From NCBI GenBank assembly GCA_964545855.1, contig CAZJHD010000005.1:79668-143667 (forward strand): a stretch of 64,000 nt of DNA, read 5' to 3'. The notes beneath the pieces are model-generated. The model had not been told where the DNA came from, searched no databases, and worked only from the letters and a program-made list of their open reading frames with translations. Positions 10,018 through 17,798 of the stretch are shown here, in pieces (the first letter of the stretch is position 1; each line of letters opens with the position of its first letter). The DNA is from CAZJHD01 sp964545855 (GTDB lineage Bacteria; Planctomycetota; UBA1135; JACQFD01). The position numbers and the translations under genes are program-made.

Positions 10018-10089
10018 GGTTCTTGGGGAGCCGCGACGGGGACGAAGGAGAACGGCGCCCGCGGACCCCGGAGCGTATACGTTTCGGAG

Positions 10090-11031
10090 ATGTTCCTCGA
10101 CCGGCTCCGAGAGCGGGCGCGTTCGCTGCAGCGCCGCATCGTCTTCCCCGAGGCCCCCGACGAGCGCGTGCGCGCCGCGGCGGCGAAGCTCGCCGCCGCC
10201 GGAATCGTGCGGCCGATCCTCCTCGGACGGGCCGAGCTCGCCGTTCCGGGATGCGACCATGCGGACCCTGCGACCGACCCGCGCGCGGAGCGGTTCGCCG
10301 AGGCGCTCCTCGCGCGGCGGCGCGACCGCGGCCTCACGCCCGAGGAGGCCGCGAAGCGCGCCCGCGAGCCTCTCTTCTTCGGCGCGTCGCTCGTCGCCGC
10401 CGGCGAGGCCGACGCGTCGGTCGCCGGATCGCTCGCGACGACGGCCGACGTGCTCCGCGCCGGACTCTGGTGCATCGGGCTCGCGCCGGGCTGCCGCGTC
10501 GTGAGCAGCGCCTTCGCCATGGTCTTCCCCGACGACCGTGTGCTCACCTTCGGAGACTGCGGCGTCGTGCCCGACCCCGACGCGGCGCAGCTCGCGTCGA
10601 TCGCGATCGCCACGGCGGCGACCCACCGCGCCCTCACGGGGGAGGAGCCTCGCGTCGCGATGCTGTCGTTCTCCACGAAGGGCTCGGCCTCGCACCCGCG
10701 GGTCGACAAGGTGCGCGCGGCCCTCGAGCTGGCGCGCACGCAGGCGCCGCAGCTCTCCATCGACGGCGAGCTGCAGGCCGACGCCGCCCTCGTGCAGGCC
10801 GTCGGCGCGCGCAAGGCGCCGGTCTCGCCGGTCGCTGGCAAGGCGAACGTGCTCGTCTTCCCCGACCTCGACTCCGGGAACATCGCCTACAAGCTCGTGG
10901 AGCGGCTCGCCGGCGCGCGGGCCCTGGGTCCGCTGGTGCAGGGGCTCGCGAAGCCCGCCATGGACCTCTCGCGCGGCTGCTCCGCCGACGACGTCGCCGA
11001 CGTGGCGGCGATCGCCGCGCTGATGGCGTAG
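10090..11031 (+). CDS. pta: Phosphate acetyltransferase
   Basis: A 313-residue short-form phosphotransacetylase (about 330 residues is usual) that interconverts acetyl-CoA plus phosphate and acetyl-phosphate plus CoA. Seen in the sequence: N-terminal RRIVFPEAPDERV; the core stretch VVSSAFAMVFPDDRVLTFGDCGVV; FSTKGSASHPRVDKV; and C-terminal LVFPDLDSGNIAYKL, all hallmarks of the PTA/PTB family. No acetate kinase gene is adjacent, so its pathway partner lies elsewhere. A butyryl-transferase specificity is possible but the motifs favour Pta. It starts 73 bp from the divergent AsmA-like gene. Confidence 0.92.
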   Translation: MFLDRLRERARSLQRRIVFPEAPDERVRAAAAKLAAAGIVRPILLGRAELAVPGCDHADPATDPRAERFAEALLARRRDRGLTPEEAAKRAREPLFFGASLVAAGEADASVAGSLATTADVLRAGLWCIGLAPGCRVVSSAFAMVFPDDRVLTFGDCGVVPDPDAAQLASIAIATAATHRALTGEEPRVAMLSFSTKGSASHPRVDKVRAALELARTQAPQLSIDGELQADAALVQAVGARKAPVSPVAGKANVLVFPDLDSGNIAYKLVERLAGARALGPLVQGLAKPAMDLSRGCSADDVADVAAIAALMA

Positions 11032-11079
11032 CAGCCCGGGACAGACGCGCTCCGCGGGGGAGCCGGCTTCTCGGGGAGG

Positions 11080-11511
11080 CTACGCCTCGAGCCTCTCGTC
11101 GTAGGGCACGGTCTCGCCGTGCTCCACGTGGCGCTTCAGGAGGCGCAGGTACATCGCCCAGCAGTAGCTGGAGATGCGGTAGTGCTCGTTCGCCTCGGGC
11201 CAGCCGCTGTGGTGGAAGCGCACCGTCGTGGCGCCTCCCTCCTCCTCGAGCTGGAACCGGATCCGCGTGCCGAGCCAGTCCTCGTCGGCGTGCGTCAACT
11301 CGAGCGTGAACTCGCGCGGCACGACACACTTGACGACGCGCGCCCGCCAGTCGAATCCGGCGCCGAAGCCGAGCTCGAACTCGGCGTCCTTCTTGGCGAC
11401 GCCGGAGGAGGACTTGGTCCACCAAGCGTCGAGCCCCGACGCCGTGGACACGGCGTCGAAGACGCGCCGCGCGGGCGCGGCGATCGGGAAGTGGAAGCGG
11501 ATGTCCGGCAT
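11080..11511 (-). CDS. SRPBCC (START-like) domain protein
   Basis: A 143-residue single-domain protein of the SRPBCC/AHSA1 ligand-binding fold. It opens with DIRFHFPIAAPARRVFDAVSTASGLDAWW, the typical first strand, helix and Trp of these proteins, and ends with a long C-terminal helix (WAMYLRLLKRHVEHGE) that would close the hydrophobic cavity. No ligand can be predicted. It lies 91 bp downstream of the SorC-like regulator gene on the same strand and could share its transcript. It is convergent with pta. Confidence 0.85.
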   Translation of the reverse strand: MPDIRFHFPIAAPARRVFDAVSTASGLDAWWTKSSSGVAKKDAEFELGFGAGFDWRARVVKCVVPREFTLELTHADEDWLGTRIRFQLEEEGGATTVRFHHSGWPEANEHYRISSYCWAMYLRLLKRHVEHGETVPYDERLEA

Positions 11512-11602
11512 GGGAGGCCCTGCGTTGCGCGCCCGGAGATCGTCGCGCGGATCCTACGCGCCGGCGGCGGCGCCGCCGTGCGTCTGCTTCCCGACCGTGT
11601 TC

Positions 11603-12775
11603 CTACTCCGATTCCTCCGCCTGCTTCCTCGCGGAGGAATTGCCGTAGTCCGGCGCGAGCCTGCCGGCGCGCAGCGCCCGGTCGAGCACGGCCTCCGCCG
11701 TATGGAGACTCACGAAGACGTGGTTCCAGACGCGCAGCTTCGGGTTCGTGAGCAGCGGCAGCAGTGCGTCCGCCTTGGTGCGGTCCGCCGGCGGCTCGCA
11801 CTTCCCGCACTCGCCCGCGATCAGCAGCACGTGCTTGCCCTTCGTGCGTGCCATCTCCACGAGCTCCGGAAGCTCGAAGAGCGCGAGCGGCATCGAGTCC
11901 GCCGGGAGCGCGATGGGCCCGGCCGCCGAGAAGGGACGGAGGTGCACATCGCCCACCCACTCCGACCTCTTCAACTTCGCGACGGCGCGATCGCCGCCGA
12001 TCCGCGACGCGAACTTCGTGTAGCCGCTGTGGGAATCGCGCGCGCTCCCGAAGCTGGTCACGATGATGTCGATCCGCTCCGCGCTGGCGAGCACGTCCGG
12101 CTTCGCCGCCGCCGAAGTGCGCCGCGACGAGTCGCGACGGTACTTGGCGAGCTCGGAGCTCAGGCCGACGAATGCCACCTTTCCGGGGCCCAGCTCCTCG
12201 AAGACGCTGAAGGCCGTCGTCGGCTCCTCGATGGGGTCGGTCATCGAGTGCGCCGTCGAGAGCGCGTGGACCATGAGATTCGGGATCCGGGACCACTGGA
12301 GCAGGAGCGCCACCAGCGCCCGCGCGAACCAGCGCGAGGTCCCTCCCATGCCGAGCCCGAGCTCGATCGGCTTGTCGCCGCGGCTCTCGAAGATCTCCCG
12401 GATGATGCGTTCCACCTCGACGGCGGCGGCGAAGGCCGGGAGATATCCGCGCATGTGCGTGGACCGCTTGCCGAGGTCCTCCTCCGCGTTCAGGACGTGG
12501 ATGTTCCCGCTCGCGGCGAGCTGCCCCAGCAGCTCGCTCAGCCGCTCGCTCCGCGGCGGGCAGTAGACGATCCGACCCGCCCCGGCCGCCTGTGCGACCT
12601 CCGGGTAGACACGCTCCCGCGAGAATCGGACGCCGAACCTCTTGCTGACCTCGAGCGCGGCTGCCTCGGGACGCAGGCCGGCACAGACGAGACGAACGAC
12701 CTGGAAGGCGATCCGAGCCTCCAGCTCGGGATCCTGGCGCTTTCGACGCTTCTTCGGGGACGGAGTCGGAGTCAC
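11603..12775 (-). CDS. SorC-like (sugar-binding type) transcriptional regulator
   Basis: A 390-residue protein. Residues ~15-70 read as a helix-turn-helix (IAFQVVRLVCAGLRPEAAAL, then EVSKRFGVRFSRERVY) like that of SorC/DeoR-type regulators, preceded by a basic N-terminus (KKRRKRQ). The rest resembles the sugar-phosphate isomerase-like effector domain, with IELGLGMGGTSRWFARAL at the place of the family's glycine-rich loop. GTG at 12775 is preferred because GGAGG lies 10 nt upstream; an in-frame GTG at 12802 is the alternative. The gene is divergent from the ubiquitin/Pup-like operon across a 428-bp region and may regulate it, which is inference from position only. The similarity is moderate. 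Confidence 0.55.
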   Translation of the reverse strand: MTPTPSPKKRRKRQDPELEARIAFQVVRLVCAGLRPEAAALEVSKRFGVRFSRERVYPEVAQAAGAGRIVYCPPRSERLSELLGQLAASGNIHVLNAEEDLGKRSTHMRGYLPAFAAAVEVERIIREIFESRGDKPIELGLGMGGTSRWFARALVALLLQWSRIPNLMVHALSTAHSMTDPIEEPTTAFSVFEELGPGKVAFVGLSSELAKYRRDSSRRTSAAAKPDVLASAERIDIIVTSFGSARDSHSGYTKFASRIGGDRAVAKLKRSEWVGDVHLRPFSAAGPIALPADSMPLALFELPELVEMARTKGKHVLLIAGECGKCEPPADRTKADALLPLLTNPKLRVWNHVFVSLHTAEAVLDRALRAGRLAPDYGNSSARKQAEESE

Positions 12776-13203
12776 GGGTGCAGCACCTCCGATGGGGACC
12801 ACGCACTCTAGCGTGGCCCGCGACGGAGTTGTTCCGTCCCGATTCGCGCGCACTTCGCACGAATCGTCACAACCGTGTGCATTCCGTTCTCGAGCCATGC
12901 AGTTCGCGCACTCGGTGCGCACTGTGTGAAAGCGCGAGAGATCGCCGTCCTGTCGCGAAGAGTGACTTTTCGACGACAGCACTGCCGGGTGGGAGAACTT
13001 GGTTCTCGTGAGCCTCGGGCTCGACCCCATGCATCGCTCCGACGAACGCTCCGCGCCGCCGACCGACTCGAGGCTGGACTCCTCCGTCTCGACGAGCCGC
13101 GGCGTCCTCCGGCTCGCCGACATCGGCACGTCGAGTCGGGATCTCCCGGGCCGCGCGCAGGCCGCGCTGTAACTCTCCGGCGCGGCCACGTCCCAACTCC
13201 CCG
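12776..13203. promoter_or_regulatory. Divergent intergenic region with a GCGCAC-TCG-GTGCGC dyad
   Basis: This 428-bp region separates the SorC-like gene (leftward) from the conjugation operon (rightward) and must hold both promoters. A perfect 6-bp dyad with a 3-bp spacer (GCGCAC/GTGCGC) lies at 12906-12920, and a related CGCGCACTTCGCACGAA sequence lies at about 12846-12862, so they may be operator half-sites. No convincing -35/-10 pair was recognised. No coding potential was recognised in it. Confidence 0.4.
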
Positions 13204-13821
13204 ATGCACGAGACCAATCGACTCCCCTCCGCACCGGCGGTCGACGCGCAGGACACGCAGATCCTCGCGGGCCGCGGCGTCCTCTGGATCTCCGACGCCG
13301 GCGCGCCGGCACGCCCGCTCGCGCGCGGCGCGGAGACCGGGCTCGACGCCTCGGGATCGATCCGCCTGCTCCCGCTCTCCGCCCGCACGCCCGGCGAGGC
13401 GCTCGCCGTGGCGCTCGTGCCCGATCGGCTCGCGGGCGCGGCGTCGCGCAACGGCGTTCCGATGGAGGCCGGGCTCCACCGGCTCCTCCACGCCGACCGC
13501 CTCGTCTGCGGCGGCCGCCGCGTCTGGGTCGCGACGAGCGCGGAGCCCGAGCGCGCGCCCTATGACGCGCAGACGCACGGCGCCGACCTCTTCTGCGCGC
13601 GCACGAAGATGCGGCTCGCGCCCGGCGAGCCCGTCGTCCTCTGCCCCGGCACGCCCGACCGCGCCTGCGGGCTCATCTCGAAGGCCGAGGCCTTCGACCT
13701 CCCCTTCCCCTGCGCCGAGTGCGGATTCGACCCGCGCGCGCCGCGCTGGGCGCCTCCCGCCGAGACTCCTGCCCGGAGGTCCTCCGATGCGCTCCTCCGA
13801 CGCATCGTCCGCGCGCGTTGA
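13204..13821 (+). CDS. Zinc-binding RING-like/FHA-like protein, first gene of the conjugation operon
   Basis: A 205-residue protein. Residues ~50-110 end in GLHRLLHADRLVCGGRRVWVA, resembling the last strands of an FHA-like beta-sandwich. The C-terminal part has a Cys cluster at 131, 147, 155, 170 and 173, including FCARTKMRLAPGEPVVLCPG and PCAECGF. This spacing resembles bacterial treble-clef/RING-like domains that accompany E1/E2 ubiquitin-type operons, although the usual first CxxC is incomplete (Cys131-Ala-Arg-Thr). It could be an E3-like adaptor, which is inference. Its 3' end overlaps the E1-like start by 35 bp. It leads a run of ten same-strand genes. Confidence 0.6.
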   Translation: MHETNRLPSAPAVDAQDTQILAGRGVLWISDAGAPARPLARGAETGLDASGSIRLLPLSARTPGEALAVALVPDRLAGAASRNGVPMEAGLHRLLHADRLVCGGRRVWVATSAEPERAPYDAQTHGADLFCARTKMRLAPGEPVVLCPGTPDRACGLISKAEAFDLPFPCAECGFDPRAPRWAPPAETPARRSSDALLRRIVRAR

Positions 13822-14992
13822 GTCGCGGCCGATCGTGGCCGACCGGTTCGCGCGGCTCCGCGCGACGCCGGCGCTCCGCGACGGAGCGCACGCACGTTGG
13901 CGCGCGAGCACGATCCTCCTCGCCGGCGGCGGCCTCGTGGGCGCGCCGATCGCGCGCGAGGCGGTCCGCTCCGGGGCGTGCGTCCTCGCCGTCGATCCGC
14001 AGGACGGCGCGCCCGAGAACCTCGGCACGCAGGAGGTCCGCCCCGGCGTGCCGAAGGTGCGGACGCTCGTCGAGTCCTGCGACGCGATCGAGCCGGGCCG
14101 CGCGCGGGGCCTCGCCCTCGACGTGCGGCGCGTCGGCGCGGGCACGCTCCGCGGCTGCGACCTCCTCGTCGACGCGACGGACGACCCCGACCTGGCGCTC
14201 CCGCTGACGGAGGTCTCGAACGGCCTCGGCATCCCGCTGCTGCGCGCCGCCGTCGACGGGAGCGGTGCCCTCGAGCTCGGGCGCGTGCTCGCGTCCCACG
14301 GCGGCGGCGGTCTCGCGTGCCAGGTGTGCGCGCGGACGGCCGCCGACCTCGCCGTGCCCCGGGGCCGGACGCCGTGCCCGGGGTCGCCCGATGCCGAGCT
14401 CCCGCCCACGCACGCCGGCAACGCCCTCGCCCTCGCGACGGCCGGCCTCGCGCTCCTGCAGGCGCAGCGGATCGTCGGCGGCAACGGCGCGGATCACGCA
14501 CTCGGCCACGAGTGGGTGCTCGACCTGACGCACGGCGCGATCCACGTCCTCTCCCTGCGGCGATCGCCGGACTGTCCCTCCGGTCACGTGCACTGGGAGC
14601 CGACGCAGCTCGACGCGACGGCCGACGACACGTCCTTCGCCGATCTCTTCGCGGCGGCGGCGCGCGCGCTCGGGACGGCGGAGGTGGCGCTCGAGCCCGA
14701 TCGCATGGCGCTCACCGTGCGCGTCGGCTGCTGCGGCACGACGGAGGCCTTCCTCGCCCCGCGGAGCGCGCCCGCGCCCTGCCCTCGCTGCGGACGCGTC
14801 GCTCCGCCGCACGCCGATCTGCGCTTCCCGCGCGTCCGCGAGTCCGTCGCACGCGACCTCGGCGTGCTCGAGCGACCCCTCGCCGATCTCGGGCTGCCCC
14901 GAGACGGCGCCCTCGTCCACGCGCGCGCCGCGGGCCGCTCCGCCGTCCATCTCCTGCTCCGACCGTCCCACGCACCGGAGGTCTCTCCGTGA
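13787..14992 (+). CDS. E1-like ubiquitin-activating enzyme (ThiF/MoeB fold)
   Basis: A 401-residue E1-superfamily protein predicted to adenylate the C-terminus of a ubiquitin-like partner. Seen: nucleotide-binding glycine loop LLAGGGLVGAPIA at 44-56, Asp70 and the ENLGTQ stretch at 77-82 (family NLxRQ, here with Thr for Arg), and VDATDDPD at 128-135 (family D-x-T-D). A CxxC pair at 178/181 and another at 332/335 may bind zinc. Cys197 in RTPCPGSPDAELPPTHAGNAL sits where E1 enzymes place the thioester Cys. ATG at 13787 has GGAGG 7 nt upstream. It overlaps the preceding gene and shares GTGA with the E2-like gene. Confidence 0.85.
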   Translation: MRSSDASSARVESRPIVADRFARLRATPALRDGAHARWRASTILLAGGGLVGAPIAREAVRSGACVLAVDPQDGAPENLGTQEVRPGVPKVRTLVESCDAIEPGRARGLALDVRRVGAGTLRGCDLLVDATDDPDLALPLTEVSNGLGIPLLRAAVDGSGALELGRVLASHGGGGLACQVCARTAADLAVPRGRTPCPGSPDAELPPTHAGNALALATAGLALLQAQRIVGGNGADHALGHEWVLDLTHGAIHVLSLRRSPDCPSGHVHWEPTQLDATADDTSFADLFAAAARALGTAEVALEPDRMALTVRVGCCGTTEAFLAPRSAPAPCPRCGRVAPPHADLRFPRVRESVARDLGVLERPLADLGLPRDGALVHARAAGRSAVHLLLRPSHAPEVSP

Positions 14993-15591
14993 GCTCCTCG
15001 CCCCGAACCGCCGTGCCGTCGATCGACGAGCTCGTCCGGCGTCTCCTCTTCGCGCACGCCTCCGACGGCGAGCTCCCCGATCCGTCGACTCCGATGGGCC
15101 GGCTCACGCGGGAGCTGTTCGCGAGCCAGTGGCAGCAGGCGCGCGACGGTCTCCTCGCGCGTTCGAAGGTGCTGCGCGTCGACGCGCCGCCCTCGCCCTC
15201 GCCCTACGTCTTCCGCTTCGAGATCGATCGGCCCTTCAAGCGCCGCGCGGCCGACGGGAGCGTCGAGATCGCGCCGGGACCGATCCGAGGATCGCTCCGC
15301 TACCGGCCCGACGTCCTGGAGCCGCGCCGGGGCGAGCCGTCGGTCCTCGCCTTCGTCGACCGCGAGCTCCGCTTCTTCCACCCGAACTGTCTCCCCCACG
15401 TCGGGCTGCTCTGCCTCGGCGACCTGCCGGCCGGTCCCTACCCGCTGGAGGAGACGCTCCAGCAGCTCTACCGCGTCGCGAGCTACGGCTCCCTCGGGAC
15501 CGAGAGCGCGCTCGACTCCGACGCCGTTCGCTACTTCCTCGAGAACCCCGACGCCTTCGACGGCCTCCGGCCGGTGCCGCCGCTGTGGTGA
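14989..15591 (+). CDS. E2-like ubiquitin-conjugating enzyme
   Basis: A 200-residue protein with the UBC-like core. The diagnostic stretch is FFHPNCLPHVGLLCLGDL (129-146): HPN at 131-133 followed nine residues later by the probable catalytic Cys142, just as in eukaryotic E2 enzymes (HPN...C). Before it, residues 72-125 form the beta-meander strands, and after it PAGPYPLEETLQQLYRV forms the post-cysteine helix. It would accept the activated ubiquitin-like protein from the E1-like enzyme. The start is GTG at 14989, overlapping the E1 stop (GTGA), with GGAGG 7 nt upstream, implying coupled translation. An additional N-terminal helix region (10-60) is not part of the minimal UBC fold. Confidence 0.85.
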   Translation: MSSSPRTAVPSIDELVRRLLFAHASDGELPDPSTPMGRLTRELFASQWQQARDGLLARSKVLRVDAPPSPSPYVFRFEIDRPFKRRAADGSVEIAPGPIRGSLRYRPDVLEPRRGEPSVLAFVDRELRFFHPNCLPHVGLLCLGDLPAGPYPLEETLQQLYRVASYGSLGTESALDSDAVRYFLENPDAFDGLRPVPPLW

Positions 15592-16469
15592 ACACGACCC
15601 ATTCCCGCGGCACGCGCACCGCACGGCCCGACGGGCTCCGTGCGCTGCGCTCCGTTCCCGGACTCGCGCTCGCGAGCGCCCACCATGGCACCGTCCACGC
15701 CGGACACGTGCGCGCGCGCGTCGACGTCGAGTCGCCCGACCGCGCACGCTTCACGGCGCGCGCCGTCGCCGCTCTCGCGGCCGCCGACGCCTTGCGCGCG
15801 AGCGCCGCGCTGCCCGGGAACGTGCGCTTCGCCTGGGCCGCCGAAGCGCTCGACGTCGTCGGCGACGCGTTCCTCGGCGGCGCCCTCGCGGCGCCCGTGC
15901 CCCGCACCGTCGACTGGATCATCGAGGGGATCGTGAAGGCGTCGCGGGGACGTCCCCGCCACGACGCCCCGGAGGCCGGGCGCGCCGCCGCGCCGGATCT
16001 CCGCGAAGCGTTGCGGGGTCTCGGCGGAGAGGGCGACGCCGTCGTGGAGCGCGGGGACGGGCTCGAGGTCCGTCCGCGGCTCGCCGGCGCCGTCGTCGCC
16101 GTCCGCGTCGGTCCCGGGGGCGGCGGCGTCCGCGCGCACCGCGTGCTCGCGTCGCTGCCCCCGGGGGCGCCCATCGATGCGGTGGCCGACCTGGCTCTGC
16201 GCTGGAACGCGCGCCTTCGCTTCGGGCGCTTCGCGATCGACGGAGACCGCCTCGTCGCCGAGTCCATCGTCCCGTCGGATCCCGTCGAGCGCCTCGCCCT
16301 CGCGACGGCCGTGCGCGCCGTCGCGGCCGCGAGCCACGCGATCGAGGAGGCCATCGCCTGCCTCCTCCACGACGACCGCGCGGCGCGCGCCTACGCCGCC
16401 GCGCTCCTCGCTCCCCGTTCCGCTCTCCCCAGTCCCCGCGTTCCCGAGCACCTGGAGGTGTCCCGATGA
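15588..16469 (+). CDS. Uncharacterised protein of the ubiquitin-like conjugation operon
   Basis: A 293-residue protein I do not recognise. It starts at GTG 15588, overlapping the E2-like stop, and ends overlapping the Ubl start (ATGA at 16466-16469). The N-terminal half (about 20-120) is Ala-rich and alternates strand-like and helix-like segments; the C-terminal half (about 165-275) has the pattern of the small alpha/beta YbjN or type III chaperone-like fold, with RAHRVLASLPPGAPIDAVAD and RFAIDGDRLVAESIVPSD. No catalytic motif is visible. Its placement between E2 and Ubl suggests a carrier or adaptor for the conjugation reaction, which is inference. Confidence 0.6.
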   Translation: MNTTHSRGTRTARPDGLRALRSVPGLALASAHHGTVHAGHVRARVDVESPDRARFTARAVAALAAADALRASAALPGNVRFAWAAEALDVVGDAFLGGALAAPVPRTVDWIIEGIVKASRGRPRHDAPEAGRAAAPDLREALRGLGGEGDAVVERGDGLEVRPRLAGAVVAVRVGPGGGGVRAHRVLASLPPGAPIDAVADLALRWNARLRFGRFAIDGDRLVAESIVPSDPVERLALATAVRAVAAASHAIEEAIACLLHDDRAARAYAAALLAPRSALPSPRVPEHLEVSR

Positions 16470-16732
16470 TCGCCACGTCCCGTCTCGAACTGTCCGACCT
16501 CAGCCGTCAGAAGCGCTTCACCACCACCCTCGAGGACGACCTCACGCCGCAGCACACCGTCGGGCAGGTCGTCGAGCACTACCTCGCGCGCGTCCGGATC
16601 CCCCACAACGGACTCCCCTGGACGGCCTTCAGCCGCGGCGTCCGCCTCGACCACAAGAACCGGCTCGAGGATCTCCCCGACGTCGATTCGGCGTGGATGG
16701 TCATGCCCGAGGTGAGCGCGGGAGCGCGCTGA
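16466..16732 (+). CDS. Ubiquitin-like modifier protein (beta-grasp)
   Basis: An 88-residue single-domain protein. The order of segments fits a ubiquitin-like beta-grasp: strand FTTTLEDDLTPQH, helix VGQVVEHYLARV, strands WTAFSRGVRLDHKNRLEDLP and a last strand SAWMVMPEVSAG. The C-terminus is ...SAGAR, not Gly-Gly; removal of the last two residues would expose Ala-Gly, and the adjacent JAMM peptidase could do this. The ATG has GGAGG 8 nt upstream, the strongest ribosome site in the operon, consistent with a modifier needed in larger amounts than its enzymes. Position between E2 and JAMM genes supports the role; sequence alone is only suggestive. Confidence 0.75.
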   Translation: MIATSRLELSDLSRQKRFTTTLEDDLTPQHTVGQVVEHYLARVRIPHNGLPWTAFSRGVRLDHKNRLEDLPDVDSAWMVMPEVSAGAR

Positions 16733-16751
16733 GGCGCCCGGAGCCCTGCCC

Positions 16752-17798
16752 ATGGACGTCGTCGTCGACTGCCCCTTCGAGTTCGCCGTCGAGATCGCCC
16801 GCGAGCCCGCGGGGAACGCGCCCGCGTTCCACCGCGAGCGCATCGACGCCGATCTCGGCGACCTCCTCGAGGAGGCCTTCGTCGGCGGCGTCCTCGCGGG
16901 CCGGCTTCCGTGCGAGGCGGACGCGGTTCGCGCCCGGGTCGCGCCGGTCTGGTCGGCCGAGCCGATCGTCTCGGAGCTGCAGGTGGAGCTGCGGACCCTG
17001 CGCGACGGCGCCGAGAGCGGCTCGTTCCTCCACTGCCAGCGCGACGGACGCTGGACGCGGCGATGCCGGCAGCGCGTCGACCGGCTCCGTGACGAGGGCG
17101 CCCTCGGCAGCGAGGAGCGCGCATGGATGCGCGTCGTGGCGACGCGCGCACCGGCGCGGACGGCGACGGGGGAATCCCCGTGGCCGCTCCTCGAGGATCT
17201 GCCGGTCGTCGATCGGACGCTCGGCGACCTCGGCGTGCGCGCCCTCGGCGAGGGCGGCCTCGCGCCGGAGCGACCCGTGCTCGTCTCCGAGCGCATGCTC
17301 GAGGAGATCGTGGTCGCGACGGAACGCGCCGGCGCGTCGGAGACCGGGGGCGCCGCCCTCGGCACGATCGCGCGCCTGCCGGAGCCTCTCCCGGGGACGA
17401 CCACGGCGCTCGTGACGGTGCTCACGGCCTGCGTCGCCGATCCGCGCCACGCGGGATCGCCCGGCCGCTTCACCTTCTCGCCGGAGGGCCTCGCCGAGGC
17501 GGCGCGCATCGCCGACGTGCGCGGCCGCGGCGAGTCGGTCCTCACGGTCTTCCACACGCACGGATGGGGCACGGACTGCGGCCGCTGCAACGAGAGCGAG
17601 ACCTGCGCGATCCCGACCTGCGCGTCCGTCTCCGACGACGACTACGTGGTCGCCGAGAGCCTCTTCCCCTCGAAGGCGACGCTGCTGCCGATCGCCGGCC
17701 GGAAGCTCGGCGCGCCGGGCCGTCGCCCCGTTCTCGAAGTCCACGCATGGCGGTCGGGCCTCCTGCGCCCGATCCCCTGGAGCACCTTCCGCGAATGA
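16752..17798 (+). CDS. JAMM/MPN+ metallopeptidase, deubiquitinase-like
   Basis: A 348-residue protein with a C-terminal JAB1/MPN+ domain. The zinc site is Glu197 (ETGGAALG), His268 and His270 (VFHTHGWG), and a Ser-x-x-Asp in SVSDDD (292-297). Between HxH and the Ser/Asp lies an insertion with four Cys (276, 279, 285, 290), a possible second zinc knuckle unusual for this loop. The N-terminal ~165 residues are of unknown fold. It would process the ubiquitin-like precursor or remove it from targets. It starts 19 bp after the Ubl gene and its stop overlaps the ATPase start (ATGA). Confidence 0.85.
   Translation: MDVVVDCPFEFAVEIAREPAGNAPAFHRERIDADLGDLLEEAFVGGVLAGRLPCEADAVRARVAPVWSAEPIVSELQVELRTLRDGAESGSFLHCQRDGRWTRRCRQRVDRLRDEGALGSEERAWMRVVATRAPARTATGESPWPLLEDLPVVDRTLGDLGVRALGEGGLAPERPVLVSERMLEEIVVATERAGASETGGAALGTIARLPEPLPGTTTALVTVLTACVADPRHAGSPGRFTFSPEGLAEAARIADVRGRGESVLTVFHTHGWGTDCGRCNESETCAIPTCASVSDDDYVVAESLFPSKATLLPIAGRKLGAPGRRPVLEVHAWRSGLLRPIPWSTFRE

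Noticed and set aside
4915..10089. A plus-strand open frame of about 1700 residues upstream of pta
   Set aside because: It is antisense to the AsmA-like gene and has the skewed composition of a GC-rich shadow frame.
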